Below, in pieces: positions 33,820 to 42,287 of a DNA stretch of 64,000 bases. The DNA lies in NCBI GenBank assembly GCA_016765495.1, contig JAESPV010000025.1, positions 141,021 to 205,020 of the forward strand. The letters run 5' to 3'. Position numbers and translations under genes: made by a program. This stretch comes from Desulfocapsa sp. (GTDB lineage Bacteria; Desulfobacterota; Desulfobulbia; Desulfobulbales; Desulfocapsaceae). The first letter of the stretch is position 1; every line of letters starts with the position of its first letter. A model generated the notes under the pieces. The model searched no databases. It was given only the letters and a program-made list of their open reading frames with translations, and was not told the origin of the DNA.

Positions 33820-34767
33820 ATGGAACTGATACTTCTCACAATCTACTTTAGCTTTTGTTGGGTCATCATCAAAATCTTCAAAATTCCGATCAACCAGTGG
33901 ACAATAACAACCGTATTTCTTGGTGCTGTGATTATGCTTGGATCCATATTGATGAGCATGGCCTATTTTCATCCTTCATCCAAGGTTGCCAGAAGTTATT
34001 TTGTCTCCACCGATATTGTTTCCAATGTACGTGGAAAAGTAATTGAGATCCCGGTACAAACCAATGTTCCCTTGAAAACAGGAGATATCCTGTTCAAGAT
34101 TGATCCCGTTCCCTACCAGGGGCAGGTAGATACTCTTCAGGCTCAGCTGGATTTTTCCAGAAAACGTTTGGAAGATTCCCGCAAACTTGTCAAACTCGCC
34201 GGTGGCGCAAAATTTGATATTGATCAGTATGAAAAAGAGGTCAAAAGCCTTGAAGGTCAATTAGACACGGCTCAGTTTAATCTGGACAGTTGTATTGTCC
34301 GAGCACCCGCCGATGGTTTTGTTACCCATCTCATGACACGTCCAGGTCAGATGGCTGTCCCGTTTCCCATCTCCCCTGTGATGACTTTTATCAATTCTGA
34401 TACTGAGACATTTATTGCCGGTTTCAGCCAGGAGCCCATGCAGAATATTAAAATTGGGAATGAGGCAGAGGTGATCTATCCTGGTATACCGGGCAGGGTC
34501 TTTAAAGCTAAAGTTGCTCAGCTCCTGCCAGCACTTGCAGAAGGTGAGCTTTCCGCAAAAAAAGATATGTTTTCGCTTTCAAAACAACTTCCACAAGGAT
34601 ATATCCCCGTAATTCTGACACTTGAAGAGGATATGAGTGAATTCTATATTCCCATGGGAAGTGATGCTGTTGTGGCAATATATAGTCATCGTGCCCATCA
34701 TATTCAAATTTTACGAAGAATATTACTGCGGATTGAAAGCTGGCGTAACTTTATACATTTTCATTAA
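33820..34767 (+). CDS. HlyD-family membrane-fusion protein (YiaV/EmrA-like)
   Basis: Periplasmic adaptor anchored in the inner membrane. Two N-terminal hydrophobic helices (LLTIYFSFCWVIIKIF and TTVFLGAVIMLGSILMSMAYF) precede the biotinyl-lipoyl-like domain (VIEIPVQTNVPLKTGDILFKI), a helical hairpin (about residues 95-150) and the second half-lipoyl segment (CIVRAPADGFVTHLM). 315 residues from ATG at 33820, 1 base after the DUF3302 stop. With YiaW upstream and a NodT lipoprotein downstream it looks like an envelope export assembly. No inner-membrane pump is encoded beside it. Confidence 0.88.
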   Translation: MELILLTIYFSFCWVIIKIFKIPINQWTITTVFLGAVIMLGSILMSMAYFHPSSKVARSYFVSTDIVSNVRGKVIEIPVQTNVPLKTGDILFKIDPVPYQGQVDTLQAQLDFSRKRLEDSRKLVKLAGGAKFDIDQYEKEVKSLEGQLDTAQFNLDSCIVRAPADGFVTHLMTRPGQMAVPFPISPVMTFINSDTETFIAGFSQEPMQNIKIGNEAEVIYPGIPGRVFKAKVAQLLPALAEGELSAKKDMFSLSKQLPQGYIPVILTLEEDMSEFYIPMGSDAVVAIYSHRAHHIQILRRILLRIESWRNFIHFH

Positions 34768-34784
34768 TTAATCAGGGTAAAAAT

Positions 34785-36200
34785 ATGATGGCTACCACCA
34801 ACAGTACACGTTCTCTCACCCACGGTATTGCAGCCGGGCTTACAATACTATTTCTCCACGGCTGTGCAGGACCTGTGGCAACCCAGGAAGAGGCAACTGC
34901 ATCGATTAAAGGTAATGTTGTTGAAAAGCGAGTACCGGATAGTTTTGCCGAAAAAGCCGAACAGGGTACTGTGGATGATGGCTGGATCAAAAGTTTTAAC
35001 GATCCAACCTTGACCACACTTACAAACGAGGCACTTGCGGCAAATCCCGGTCTTCAAATTGCTAAAGCCAAGGTTGATCAGGCCAATGGCTTGACCAGGC
35101 AGGCAGAAGCTGGTCTTAAGCCCACAGTCGGTTATGCAGGAGGATATGCCGATACGGAGTATGAAGGATCAGGTACTGGTCGGGGAGGAGGAGCCGGCGG
35201 GGTGGCAATTTCCTGGGAGGCTGATGTATGGGGCCGTATTGGGACTGATATTGCCGGCAGCGAGCAGGAAACAGCAGCAACTGCGGCAGACTATCAATTT
35301 GCAAGACAATCACTGGCAGCATCTGTTGCTAACGGCTGGTTTATGGCAAATACCGCTAAATTCCTGCACCAGTTTGCTGAGGATGTGGTTACACTCCAGC
35401 AGAAACGTGTTGAGATTGCTGTTGCCATGCAGGAAATAGGCAAGGGAACGGAACGGGATGTTCATCTGGCTCGCGGCTCAGCTGCCTCTGCAAGAGGAGC
35501 TGCACGGAATGCGTTGTCAGCTTCGGAAAAGGCCCTGCGCAGCCTGGAACTGCTGCTCGGGCGTTATCCATCGGCAGAGCTGAAAACCGCAGATATACTC
35601 ATTGCTGTCCCTCCCCCCATTCCAGCAGGTATCCCTTCTGCGATAATGGAACGTAGGCCTGATCTTATTGCCGCCGAGCATCGGGTGGCTGCTGCGTTTT
35701 ATAAACAAAAAGAGGCTGAATTGCTCCACCTCCCCCGCTTTAGTTTTTCCCTGGGAGTGGGTTTAAACACTATAAATGATACCATTGCGGGCCTGAATGC
35801 CGGTTTGTTTGGTCCTCTGTATACAGGTGGAGCCATTGAAGCTGAAGTTGACAAAGCAACAGCTGTACAGAAAGGAGCCATTGCCGCCTATGCCCAGGCA
35901 GCGCTAAATGCCTTCAAAGAAGTGGAAGAGTCACTGGCCGCTGAAGAACATCTTCTTAAACGGGAAGAATATCTGACGATTGAGGTGAGAGAAAATAAAA
36001 AAGCGTACGACCAAACCATGAAGCAGCATGAGATAGGTCAAATAAATCTTCTTGATGTCTTAATCGTTGAAAATAAATGGATAGCATCACGCATTGCTGA
36101 AATGGATGTTGCCGGTCAGCGACTGATGAACCGGGTGAATCTCCATCTTGCACTTGGTGGTAGCTTTGAAGAGATTCCGGTTGCAGCAGAGCAGCAATAA
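34785..36200 (+). CDS. TolC-like outer-membrane efflux lipoprotein, NodT family
   Basis: Outer-membrane channel of a tripartite export system. The signal peptide ends in a lipobox LHGC (Cys27), so the protein is lipid-anchored. Two OEP repeats follow: the first begins around LGIAKAKVDQANG-like LQIAKAKVDQANGLTRQAEAG, the second around AAEHRVAAAFYKQKEAELLHLP. DGWIKSFNDPTLTTLTNEAL is the family start. 471 residues is usual. It begins 17 bases after the HlyD gene and probably works with it. Confidence 0.9.
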   Translation: MMATTNSTRSLTHGIAAGLTILFLHGCAGPVATQEEATASIKGNVVEKRVPDSFAEKAEQGTVDDGWIKSFNDPTLTTLTNEALAANPGLQIAKAKVDQANGLTRQAEAGLKPTVGYAGGYADTEYEGSGTGRGGGAGGVAISWEADVWGRIGTDIAGSEQETAATAADYQFARQSLAASVANGWFMANTAKFLHQFAEDVVTLQQKRVEIAVAMQEIGKGTERDVHLARGSAASARGAARNALSASEKALRSLELLLGRYPSAELKTADILIAVPPPIPAGIPSAIMERRPDLIAAEHRVAAAFYKQKEAELLHLPRFSFSLGVGLNTINDTIAGLNAGLFGPLYTGGAIEAEVDKATAVQKGAIAAYAQAALNAFKEVEESLAAEEHLLKREEYLTIEVRENKKAYDQTMKQHEIGQINLLDVLIVENKWIASRIAEMDVAGQRLMNRVNLHLALGGSFEEIPVAAEQQ

Positions 36201-36353
36201 GTAAATCCGGATATTGAAGTCATTTTCAATGAGTAGGTTTCAAAAACTTTCCACAAAAACGATTATTCTTCACAAGGATCTTACATAGCGTGACATGAAA
36301 TTATACCTGTTGTTGCTGGTATATTGAACAGACATATAGCTGCCAAGCTCAAG

Positions 36354-37022
36354 ATGAGTGAAAATATGGTAAAAACACATCGTTTCAGAAATCTTCTTTT
36401 TTTTCTGCTCTTATACATTGTAGGAAGTCCTTTCCTGGAACCGTATCCATCTCTTACTGTTCTTGCCCACGTATCACTGTCTATGACGTTTGTTGTCGCA
36501 GTGCATGCTATCACAAAAGTAAAGAATCAACACTCCATTGGCTCCATCCTGCTTGTGCCTCTCCTCATCTTGTATTGGCTGGGGTTCTTTGATGCACTCG
36601 CTTTTAGTCGCATTGGTGCACAGCTGCTTGCCACCATTTTTTACGCGCTGCTTATCTACACGTTCACGCTCCAGATTAAAAGGGCTCGCAAGGTCACCAG
36701 CAAAGAACTCTACGCTACTTTCTGTCTTTACCTTATTATTGGGCTTTTCTGGGGTTCACTTTACACCCTGTTATATTCTGTGGATCCGGGTGCGTATAGC
36801 GGTGCCCTTCTAGAGAGTACCAATAATACATCGCATACATTTAATTATTTCAGTTTGGTCACTCTAACAACCCTTGGTTACGGTGACATTACCCCTCAAA
36901 CTGCCGGAGCCGCGGCTCTTTGTCAAATGGAGGCAATTTTCGGTCAATTTTTTACGGCAGTTGTTGTTGCATGGCTGGTGGGAATGTTTGTCTCCAACAG
37001 ACAAGAGAGAAATCATAAATAA
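36354..37022 (+). CDS. Two-pore-helix potassium channel protein
   Basis: Ion channel subunit. Several hydrophobic segments fill the first 130 residues; near the C-terminus the Ion_trans_2 module appears: an outer helix (LIIGLFWGSLYTLLYSV), the selectivity filter TTLGYGDITP (about residue 177), and an inner helix (FTAVVVAWLVGMFVS). No RCK or cyclic-nucleotide domain follows. 222 residues from ATG at 36354; a TTG ten codons upstream and an ATG four codons downstream are alternatives. The cation/proton antiporter starts 19 bases later. Confidence 0.85.
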   Translation: MSENMVKTHRFRNLLFFLLLYIVGSPFLEPYPSLTVLAHVSLSMTFVVAVHAITKVKNQHSIGSILLVPLLILYWLGFFDALAFSRIGAQLLATIFYALLIYTFTLQIKRARKVTSKELYATFCLYLIIGLFWGSLYTLLYSVDPGAYSGALLESTNNTSHTFNYFSLVTLTTLGYGDITPQTAGAAALCQMEAIFGQFFTAVVVAWLVGMFVSNRQERNHK

Positions 37023-37041
37023 CTTAGCACAGGAAAAAAAC

Positions 37042-38247
37042 ATGTATACAGAATTAGCTGTTCTGGCACTGTTTGTTTTTTGTTACAGTTTGATAGCGGG
37101 CAGGATTGAACGAGCTGCCGCATCTGGCCCAATTGTATTCGTTGTTGCCGGTTTGTTCATGGGTCCCCTTGGGCTTGGCTGGTTTGATGGTGATTCCACG
37201 CATGTGGAATTAAGGGTACTTGCTGATTTAACACTTGCTCTGGTGCTGTTCATTGATGCAGCAAATGCTGATTTCAGAGTACTTAAACAGCAGTATCGCA
37301 TCCCCCTGCGAATGTTATTGTTAGGGCTTCCCGGTGCTATTTTCCTTGGTACCATTGCTGCCTCATTCCTGTTTGACAGTTTATCCATATACGAAGCTGC
37401 AATTTTAGGTACCATACTTGCCGCAACCGATGCCGCACTGGGTAAAGCTGTTATCAGTAATAAGGCTGTACCGGTACAGATCCGTGAAGGATTAAATATT
37501 GAGAGTGGCTTTAACGATGGCTTGTGTGTTCCCATTTTATTTGTTTTTATCGCCATGGCTGTCGGCACCAGTTCTGAAGGAAGTAGCTCCATGCTGGCAT
37601 TAACACTTGTAGCTGAAGAACTTGGAATTGGACTCGCTGTCGGATTAGGCCTTGCCGCCATAGGTACACGCTTATTCAAGTGGTGCCATAATCGTGGCTG
37701 GGTGACCGATGTTTGGAAGCAAATGACGGTTGTGGGACTGGCTATCGCCTGTTTTGCACTTGCCCAAAGCCTGCATGGCAGTGGGTACATCGCCGCATTT
37801 TCCGGCGGCCTGCTTTTTGGATACAAGTCGAAGCAATCCACCCACAAACTGATACTGGCTGCAGAAGGGATTGGGGAAACAATGGCCCTCATGACCTGGA
37901 TGCTTTTCGGATCCATTGTCATTGGTCAATCAATTGAATACCTTACATGGGAAATGCTGGGATATGCTCTCTTGAGTCTTACCGTCGTGCGTATGCTTCC
38001 TATCTACTTGTCATTGGCAGGTTCTGGAGAAAGTACATCTGCAAAATTATTCCTCGGCTGGTTCGGTCCACGAGGCCTGGCCAGTATAGTTTTTGCCATT
38101 ATTGTGATAAACAAGGGTGTGCCTCAGGCAAAATTCGTGGCAATGGTTGTGGTACTAACAGTATTCCTCAGCTTAGTTGCCCACGGTATTTCCGCAAACC
38201 CGCTGGCTAAATTATTCGGTGACAAAACAGATGCAAAAAAGAAGTAA
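37042..38247 (+). CDS. CPA1-type sodium(potassium)/proton antiporter
   Basis: Inner-membrane cation/proton exchanger with about 12 hydrophobic segments over 401 residues. ILAATDAALGKAVI carries the conserved Asp of the CPA fold, followed by IREGLNIESGFNDGLCVP, the family signature with further acidic residues. GWFGPRGLASIVF near residue 335 is the conserved late motif. No cytoplasmic TrkA-type tail. ATG at 37042 with AGGA upstream is preferred to a long out-of-context extension. Together with the K+ channel upstream it suggests control of ion balance or pH. Confidence 0.9.
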   Translation: MYTELAVLALFVFCYSLIAGRIERAAASGPIVFVVAGLFMGPLGLGWFDGDSTHVELRVLADLTLALVLFIDAANADFRVLKQQYRIPLRMLLLGLPGAIFLGTIAASFLFDSLSIYEAAILGTILAATDAALGKAVISNKAVPVQIREGLNIESGFNDGLCVPILFVFIAMAVGTSSEGSSSMLALTLVAEELGIGLAVGLGLAAIGTRLFKWCHNRGWVTDVWKQMTVVGLAIACFALAQSLHGSGYIAAFSGGLLFGYKSKQSTHKLILAAEGIGETMALMTWMLFGSIVIGQSIEYLTWEMLGYALLSLTVVRMLPIYLSLAGSGESTSAKLFLGWFGPRGLASIVFAIIVINKGVPQAKFVAMVVVLTVFLSLVAHGISANPLAKLFGDKTDAKKK

Positions 38248-38391
38248 CTACCGTAATAGACTCTTCTTGCTTGTCCTAATTCGAGTTCCAATAGAAAAAA
38301 ATACTGTTATGGAAATCCTTTCATTTTTAAAAAGAAGTTGGCTATTTTTTATGCCGCCCCATGACAGGTCATTGACTGAAAGGAATACTTT

Positions 38392-39549
38392 ATGAATCTT
38401 ATTTATCTTTGCCCTCAGTTCCCACCCAATTACGTTCCTTTTTGCAACTGCCTTAAGGAACTGGGAGTAAATGTTCTTGGTATCGGAGACGGGACTCCAG
38501 AGTCCTTGACTCCAGAAGTGCAGAATTCACTGACCGCCTACTATATGGTTGATGATCTTCATAATTACGAGTCTCTCCTGAAAGCTTGTGGTCATTTCAC
38601 CCACCAGTACGGCAAAATAGACCGCCTTGAATCCCATAATGAATATTGGCTGGCCACCGATGCCAAGCTTCGTCAGGATTTTAACATCAAAGGCCTGAAA
38701 CCCGCTGATATGCTGTTTATTCGTCGTAAATCAGGGATGAAGGAGGTCTTTCGGAAGGCCGGTATCAAGGTCGCACCCGGTAAGGTTATTCACACCCTAT
38801 CCGAGGCAAAAGAAGTCATCAAGGAGGTGGGCTACCCTGTTGTTGCCAAGCCGGACGATGGGGTTGGTGCTCTCGACACCTTCAAGATCCACGACGAGGA
38901 GGAACTTCTCTCCTTTGTTGAGAATAAACCGAAGCACGATTATATAATGGAAGGTTTTGTCAAGGGTACTATTTTCTCCTTTGATGGCCTGACAAACCGA
39001 GACGGCAAGATCATCTTCTGTACTGCCCACACTTATAGCCAGGGGATCATGGAAGTAGTGAACAACGCAGACCATCTTTATTATTATTCACTTAAAAGTA
39101 TCCCCAGGGAGCTCGAAGAGTTGGGCCGCAAAGCTGTTTCCGCCTTTGAGATCCAAGAGAGATTTTTTCATATCGAATTCTTCAAAACGGGCTCGACCGA
39201 CTATGTAGCCCTGGAAGTCAATATGCGGCCACCGGGTGGATACACCACCGACATGTTCAACTATGCCAATGATATCGATGTTTATGCTCTATGGGCCGAA
39301 GTTATTAATGGCCGAACCACCCCTCTGGAGTATGAGAGGAAATACCATTGTTGCTACGTAAGCCGCAAGAACCGTTTTAACTATGTCTACAGCCATCAGG
39401 CAATCATGGAGCGCTATGGCTCCAGTATTCTGGAGGTTCAATCAGTACCGGGCGTCTTCAGCGCAGCCCTAGGCGATATCGGTTATATCTTCCGGACTGA
39501 ACATGAGCAGGATATCATAGAAATAACCTCCTTTATCCAAAAGCTGTAA
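38392..39549 (+). CDS. ATP-grasp domain ligase of unknown substrate
   Basis: ATP-dependent carboxylate-amine/thiol ligase fold. Residues 1-110 are a Rossmann-like pre-ATP-grasp part (YLCPQFPPNYVPFCN). From about 115 the ATP-grasp begins; GYPVVAKPDDGVGAL (about residue 145) is the nucleotide-binding lysine and glycine loop, and ALEVNMRPPGGYTTDMFNYA (about 283) holds the magnesium-binding Glu/Asn. 385 residues. AAAGG lies before the ATG. Closest in style to carbamoyl-phosphate-synthase-like ATP-grasp enzymes of unknown role, possibly acting on an amino acid or peptide. It stands alone beside the MocR-type regulator region. Confidence 0.8.
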   Translation: MNLIYLCPQFPPNYVPFCNCLKELGVNVLGIGDGTPESLTPEVQNSLTAYYMVDDLHNYESLLKACGHFTHQYGKIDRLESHNEYWLATDAKLRQDFNIKGLKPADMLFIRRKSGMKEVFRKAGIKVAPGKVIHTLSEAKEVIKEVGYPVVAKPDDGVGALDTFKIHDEEELLSFVENKPKHDYIMEGFVKGTIFSFDGLTNRDGKIIFCTAHTYSQGIMEVVNNADHLYYYSLKSIPRELEELGRKAVSAFEIQERFFHIEFFKTGSTDYVALEVNMRPPGGYTTDMFNYANDIDVYALWAEVINGRTTPLEYERKYHCCYVSRKNRFNYVYSHQAIMERYGSSILEVQSVPGVFSAALGDIGYIFRTEHEQDIIEITSFIQKL

Positions 39550-39732
39550 AATGGTAGAGCAGAATGGACATCCTTGATGTGATTCCATAATTTCTAACTA
39601 GATTGAGAAGCAACTCCGGCAGGCATACCAACAGTCATAGCATAAAAGAGAACTCCATAACCGATCCGGCTGCCTTATCATCACAGAACCTTGTTGTTTG
39701 TCCTGCCCTGTCAATGGGTACAGAATATTTGC

Positions 39733-39930
39733 TCAGTGCAACCTGGACAGAAAAATAGTGCATGCAATTGCCATGATGTACCAAAGGAAAAGCTTAGACG
39801 TGGAAAGGATGCGCTCCATTTTCCCCTGATCATTTGAACAACATCCGACGCCTTCATCCTCCCAACTACTACTGTCTTCCGGCGTTATCAGCCAGAAAAT
39901 ATTTTTCTCTTTACTTTGATGCTTCATCAT
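39733..39930 (-). CDS. Small membrane protein, divergent from the MocR-type regulator
   Basis: 65 residues. A very good ribosome site (GGAAGGAGGAATG) precedes ATG at 39930, which supports translation. The N-terminal half is hydrophilic with a Cys pair (WEDEGVGCCSNDQGK); the C-terminal part is one membrane helix (LFLWYIMAIACTIFLSRL). No family recognised. It shares a 145-base control region with the regulator at 40076, so it may be its target. The 180 bases between it and the ATP-grasp gene show no other gene. Confidence 0.6.
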   Translation of the reverse strand: MMKHQSKEKNIFWLITPEDSSSWEDEGVGCCSNDQGKMERILSTSKLFLWYIMAIACTIFLSRLH

Positions 39931-40075
39931 TCCTCCTTCCTCTCTCGCTGCTTAATACAGCCTTGCAAACTCTTTTCTTTTTTCTTTGCATCATTATAAC
40001 CGAGGTGGTAAACAAGGACAGATACAGAACAGAAGAAAAACAACCAGTACAGAAATAGATGGCAAGGATGGCAAC

Positions 40076-42130
40076 ATGGAATATCAATATTTAAAAATAG
40101 CCAACAAGCTGGAACAACAGATTTTGGCTGGAGAATACCTGGCAGGGGATAAACTTCCTTCTCTGCGAAAACTGAGGGCTTCCACAGGTCGATCCATGTC
40201 CACAGTATATCAAGCCTATGAAGAACTGGAGAACCGGGGCCTGGTTGAGGTAAGAGAAAAATCCGGGTTCTTTGCCCGACCTCTTTTAAACGATATTCTC
40301 CCCCTGCCAAAGCAGGGTGTATCGCAAATAAAGTCACATAAGGTGGCCATAAACGTCCTGTCCTCCATGATGCAACGTTCCCTCACCAATCCGGATCTTA
40401 TTCCTTTTGGTGAAGCAGCCCTTGCCACCTCTCTTTTACCGGGAAAACAAATGTCAGCGGCTGTACGTTCTGCTGCAGCAGGATATCAGGATGGAAGTTG
40501 CAGCGGTTACGGAGCACCGTCTGGATACGAAAAATTGAAAAAAGAGATCAGCAAACGTTCCCTTGGCCTCTCTCATAGAGGCATTACCAGCGAAATTATT
40601 ATTACTCGGGGGTGCATGAACGGGATTGAACTCTGCTTGCGCAGTGTGGCACGTCCAGGCGATACCATCCTTTTGGAGTCCCCCACTTTTCTCTGTTATC
40701 TCCAACTGATTGAAGATCTCAACATGCAGGCTCTGGAAATCCCGGCAGACCCGATCTCCGGTCTGGATACCAACAAACTAAAGTCCACCCTGGATGAGCA
40801 TGACATTCGTGCAGCACTTTTTATACCCACATTCCAAAATCCCCTCGGATTCGATATGGGCGAAGCTGCCAAAGAAGAACTGGTCTCTCTGTTCACCGAG
40901 CGTGGGGTTCCCATTATTGAAGACAATATCTATAGCAATCTCTATTTTGGAGAACATAAATCCCTTCCTTTAAAACATTTTGATAGTCAGGGAATGGTGC
41001 TTCACTGCAATTCTTTCTCCAAAGATCTCATGCCCGACATGCGAATCGGTTGGCTCCTCGCAGGAAAGTATCGAGAAAAAGTGAAACGACTTCAATTCAA
41101 TAACAGCCTGGCAAATTCCCAGTTGATGCAGCATGCATTGGCGCTGTTTCTGGAGACTGGCGGATACGAAAGGCACCTTAGAAAGCTCCGTAACAGCCTG
41201 CGACGACAGGCAGCTGATATGAGTCAATCCATTGGGCGTCATTTTCCTGCAGAGACTAGAATATCATCCCCCAAAGGAGGTTTGACCCTCTGGGTTGAGT
41301 TACCGGACAGCGTAGACAGCCTTAAGCTCTTTCGTCTGGCAGAAAAAGAAAATATTTCCATATTACCGGGCACCCTCTGTTCAGGCACCGGTCAGTACGA
41401 TCACTGTATCCGTTTATGTTACGGCCACCCATGGGATGATAAACTGGAAAAGGGCATGGCAACACTTGGCGGTCTGGTACAATCTCTGGTCAAGAAAGAG
41501 CAGAAGATCAGCAACAAATCGAGCACAAATGAAATCGTCATCGGCCTGAACAGCGATCCTGAAATCCTCAAAATTGAAGACATTATTCGTAATTTCAATC
41601 AGCAGGACAGTGGCTCAACACTTCGATTTCACCAGTCTATTTCCGGCAACATCCTCAAACTCATTGCAAGTAATGAGTTGCACGGTGGTTTTGTTTTTGG
41701 CGAATGCGACGATGACAGGTTTGTGGTTCAACATCTGGTCACCTATTACCTCAAGATTGTAGGACCAATCCAAATGGCAGATAAAATTGCAGATGCAGAA
41801 TACCGGGATCTGGCAGAACTCCCCTGGATAGGAAATCCCTCGGAATGCCCTTATTGCCAATTAATGGAAGATATATTCTCTGAACGTGGTTTTCGCCCCA
41901 AAATTGTCATGTTTGCCAGTGACGAGTCTGCTATTCTCACCATGATAAAAGCTGGTGTGGGCTTAAATTTTATGCTTGAAGATCAGGCCGAAATATTGGC
42001 TGGAGAAGGTCGCCTGGTGACATGGGAACGGGAAAGATTTACATTTCCATTATCATTTGTCACTTTGGAAAGTGCTCAGAATAATGAACAGGTACAGACA
42101 GTTAGAAAAGTGATTGAAAGGATTTGGTGA
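40076..42130 (+). CDS. MocR-type regulator with an added LysR effector domain
   Basis: Three regulatory modules in one open frame of 684 residues. Residues 1-68 are a GntR winged helix (LPSLRKLRASTGRSMSTVYQAYEELENRGLV). About 85-470 is a fold-type I aminotransferase-like domain with the PLP lysine Lys316 in CNSFSKDLMPDMRIGW and NPLGF/EDNIYSNLYF motifs, giving a normal MocR/PdxR-type protein. Residues 485-684 add a LysR substrate-binding domain: IVIGLNSDPEILKIEDIIRNF, ISGNILKLIASNELHGGFVFG, DLAELPWI, ERGFRPKIV and IKAGVGLNFMLEDQA. MocR proteins normally stop after the aminotransferase part. ATG at 40076 follows AAGGA. TACAGAA occurs twice (40023, 40048) upstream. Confidence 0.9.
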   Translation: MEYQYLKIANKLEQQILAGEYLAGDKLPSLRKLRASTGRSMSTVYQAYEELENRGLVEVREKSGFFARPLLNDILPLPKQGVSQIKSHKVAINVLSSMMQRSLTNPDLIPFGEAALATSLLPGKQMSAAVRSAAAGYQDGSCSGYGAPSGYEKLKKEISKRSLGLSHRGITSEIIITRGCMNGIELCLRSVARPGDTILLESPTFLCYLQLIEDLNMQALEIPADPISGLDTNKLKSTLDEHDIRAALFIPTFQNPLGFDMGEAAKEELVSLFTERGVPIIEDNIYSNLYFGEHKSLPLKHFDSQGMVLHCNSFSKDLMPDMRIGWLLAGKYREKVKRLQFNNSLANSQLMQHALALFLETGGYERHLRKLRNSLRRQAADMSQSIGRHFPAETRISSPKGGLTLWVELPDSVDSLKLFRLAEKENISILPGTLCSGTGQYDHCIRLCYGHPWDDKLEKGMATLGGLVQSLVKKEQKISNKSSTNEIVIGLNSDPEILKIEDIIRNFNQQDSGSTLRFHQSISGNILKLIASNELHGGFVFGECDDDRFVVQHLVTYYLKIVGPIQMADKIADAEYRDLAELPWIGNPSECPYCQLMEDIFSERGFRPKIVMFASDESAILTMIKAGVGLNFMLEDQAEILAGEGRLVTWERERFTFPLSFVTLESAQNNEQVQTVRKVIERIW

Positions 42131-42163
42131 GTGGTGGATTTGCGGGTAATTTTCTTTCATTGC

Positions 42164-42202
42164 AAAAAGGGGGATTTTGCAAGCAGCGCAATCACCCCTT
42201 TG
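42164..42202. terminator. Two-way terminator between the MocR-type gene and DUF445
   Basis: AAAGGGGGATTTTGC pairs with GCGCAATCACCCCTTT (one mismatch, one bulge) around a 5-base loop. On the minus strand the stem is followed by five Ts, which would stop the gph-DUF445 transcript; on the plus strand a T-rich stretch follows a few bases later. Confidence 0.65.
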
Positions 42203-42287
42203 TTTATTTTGGCTATTAAAAATAGCCTCTTAATAACCAAAAAATTAATGCAACGACTCGGTAATCCAGTAAATTCCAATCAGTACA

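Noticed and set aside
39600-39700. Minus-strand hydrophobic stretch (RIGYGVLFYAMTVGMPAGVA)
   Set aside because: Stops lie immediately upstream and no start codon is suitably placed; it could be a remnant but cannot be supported.
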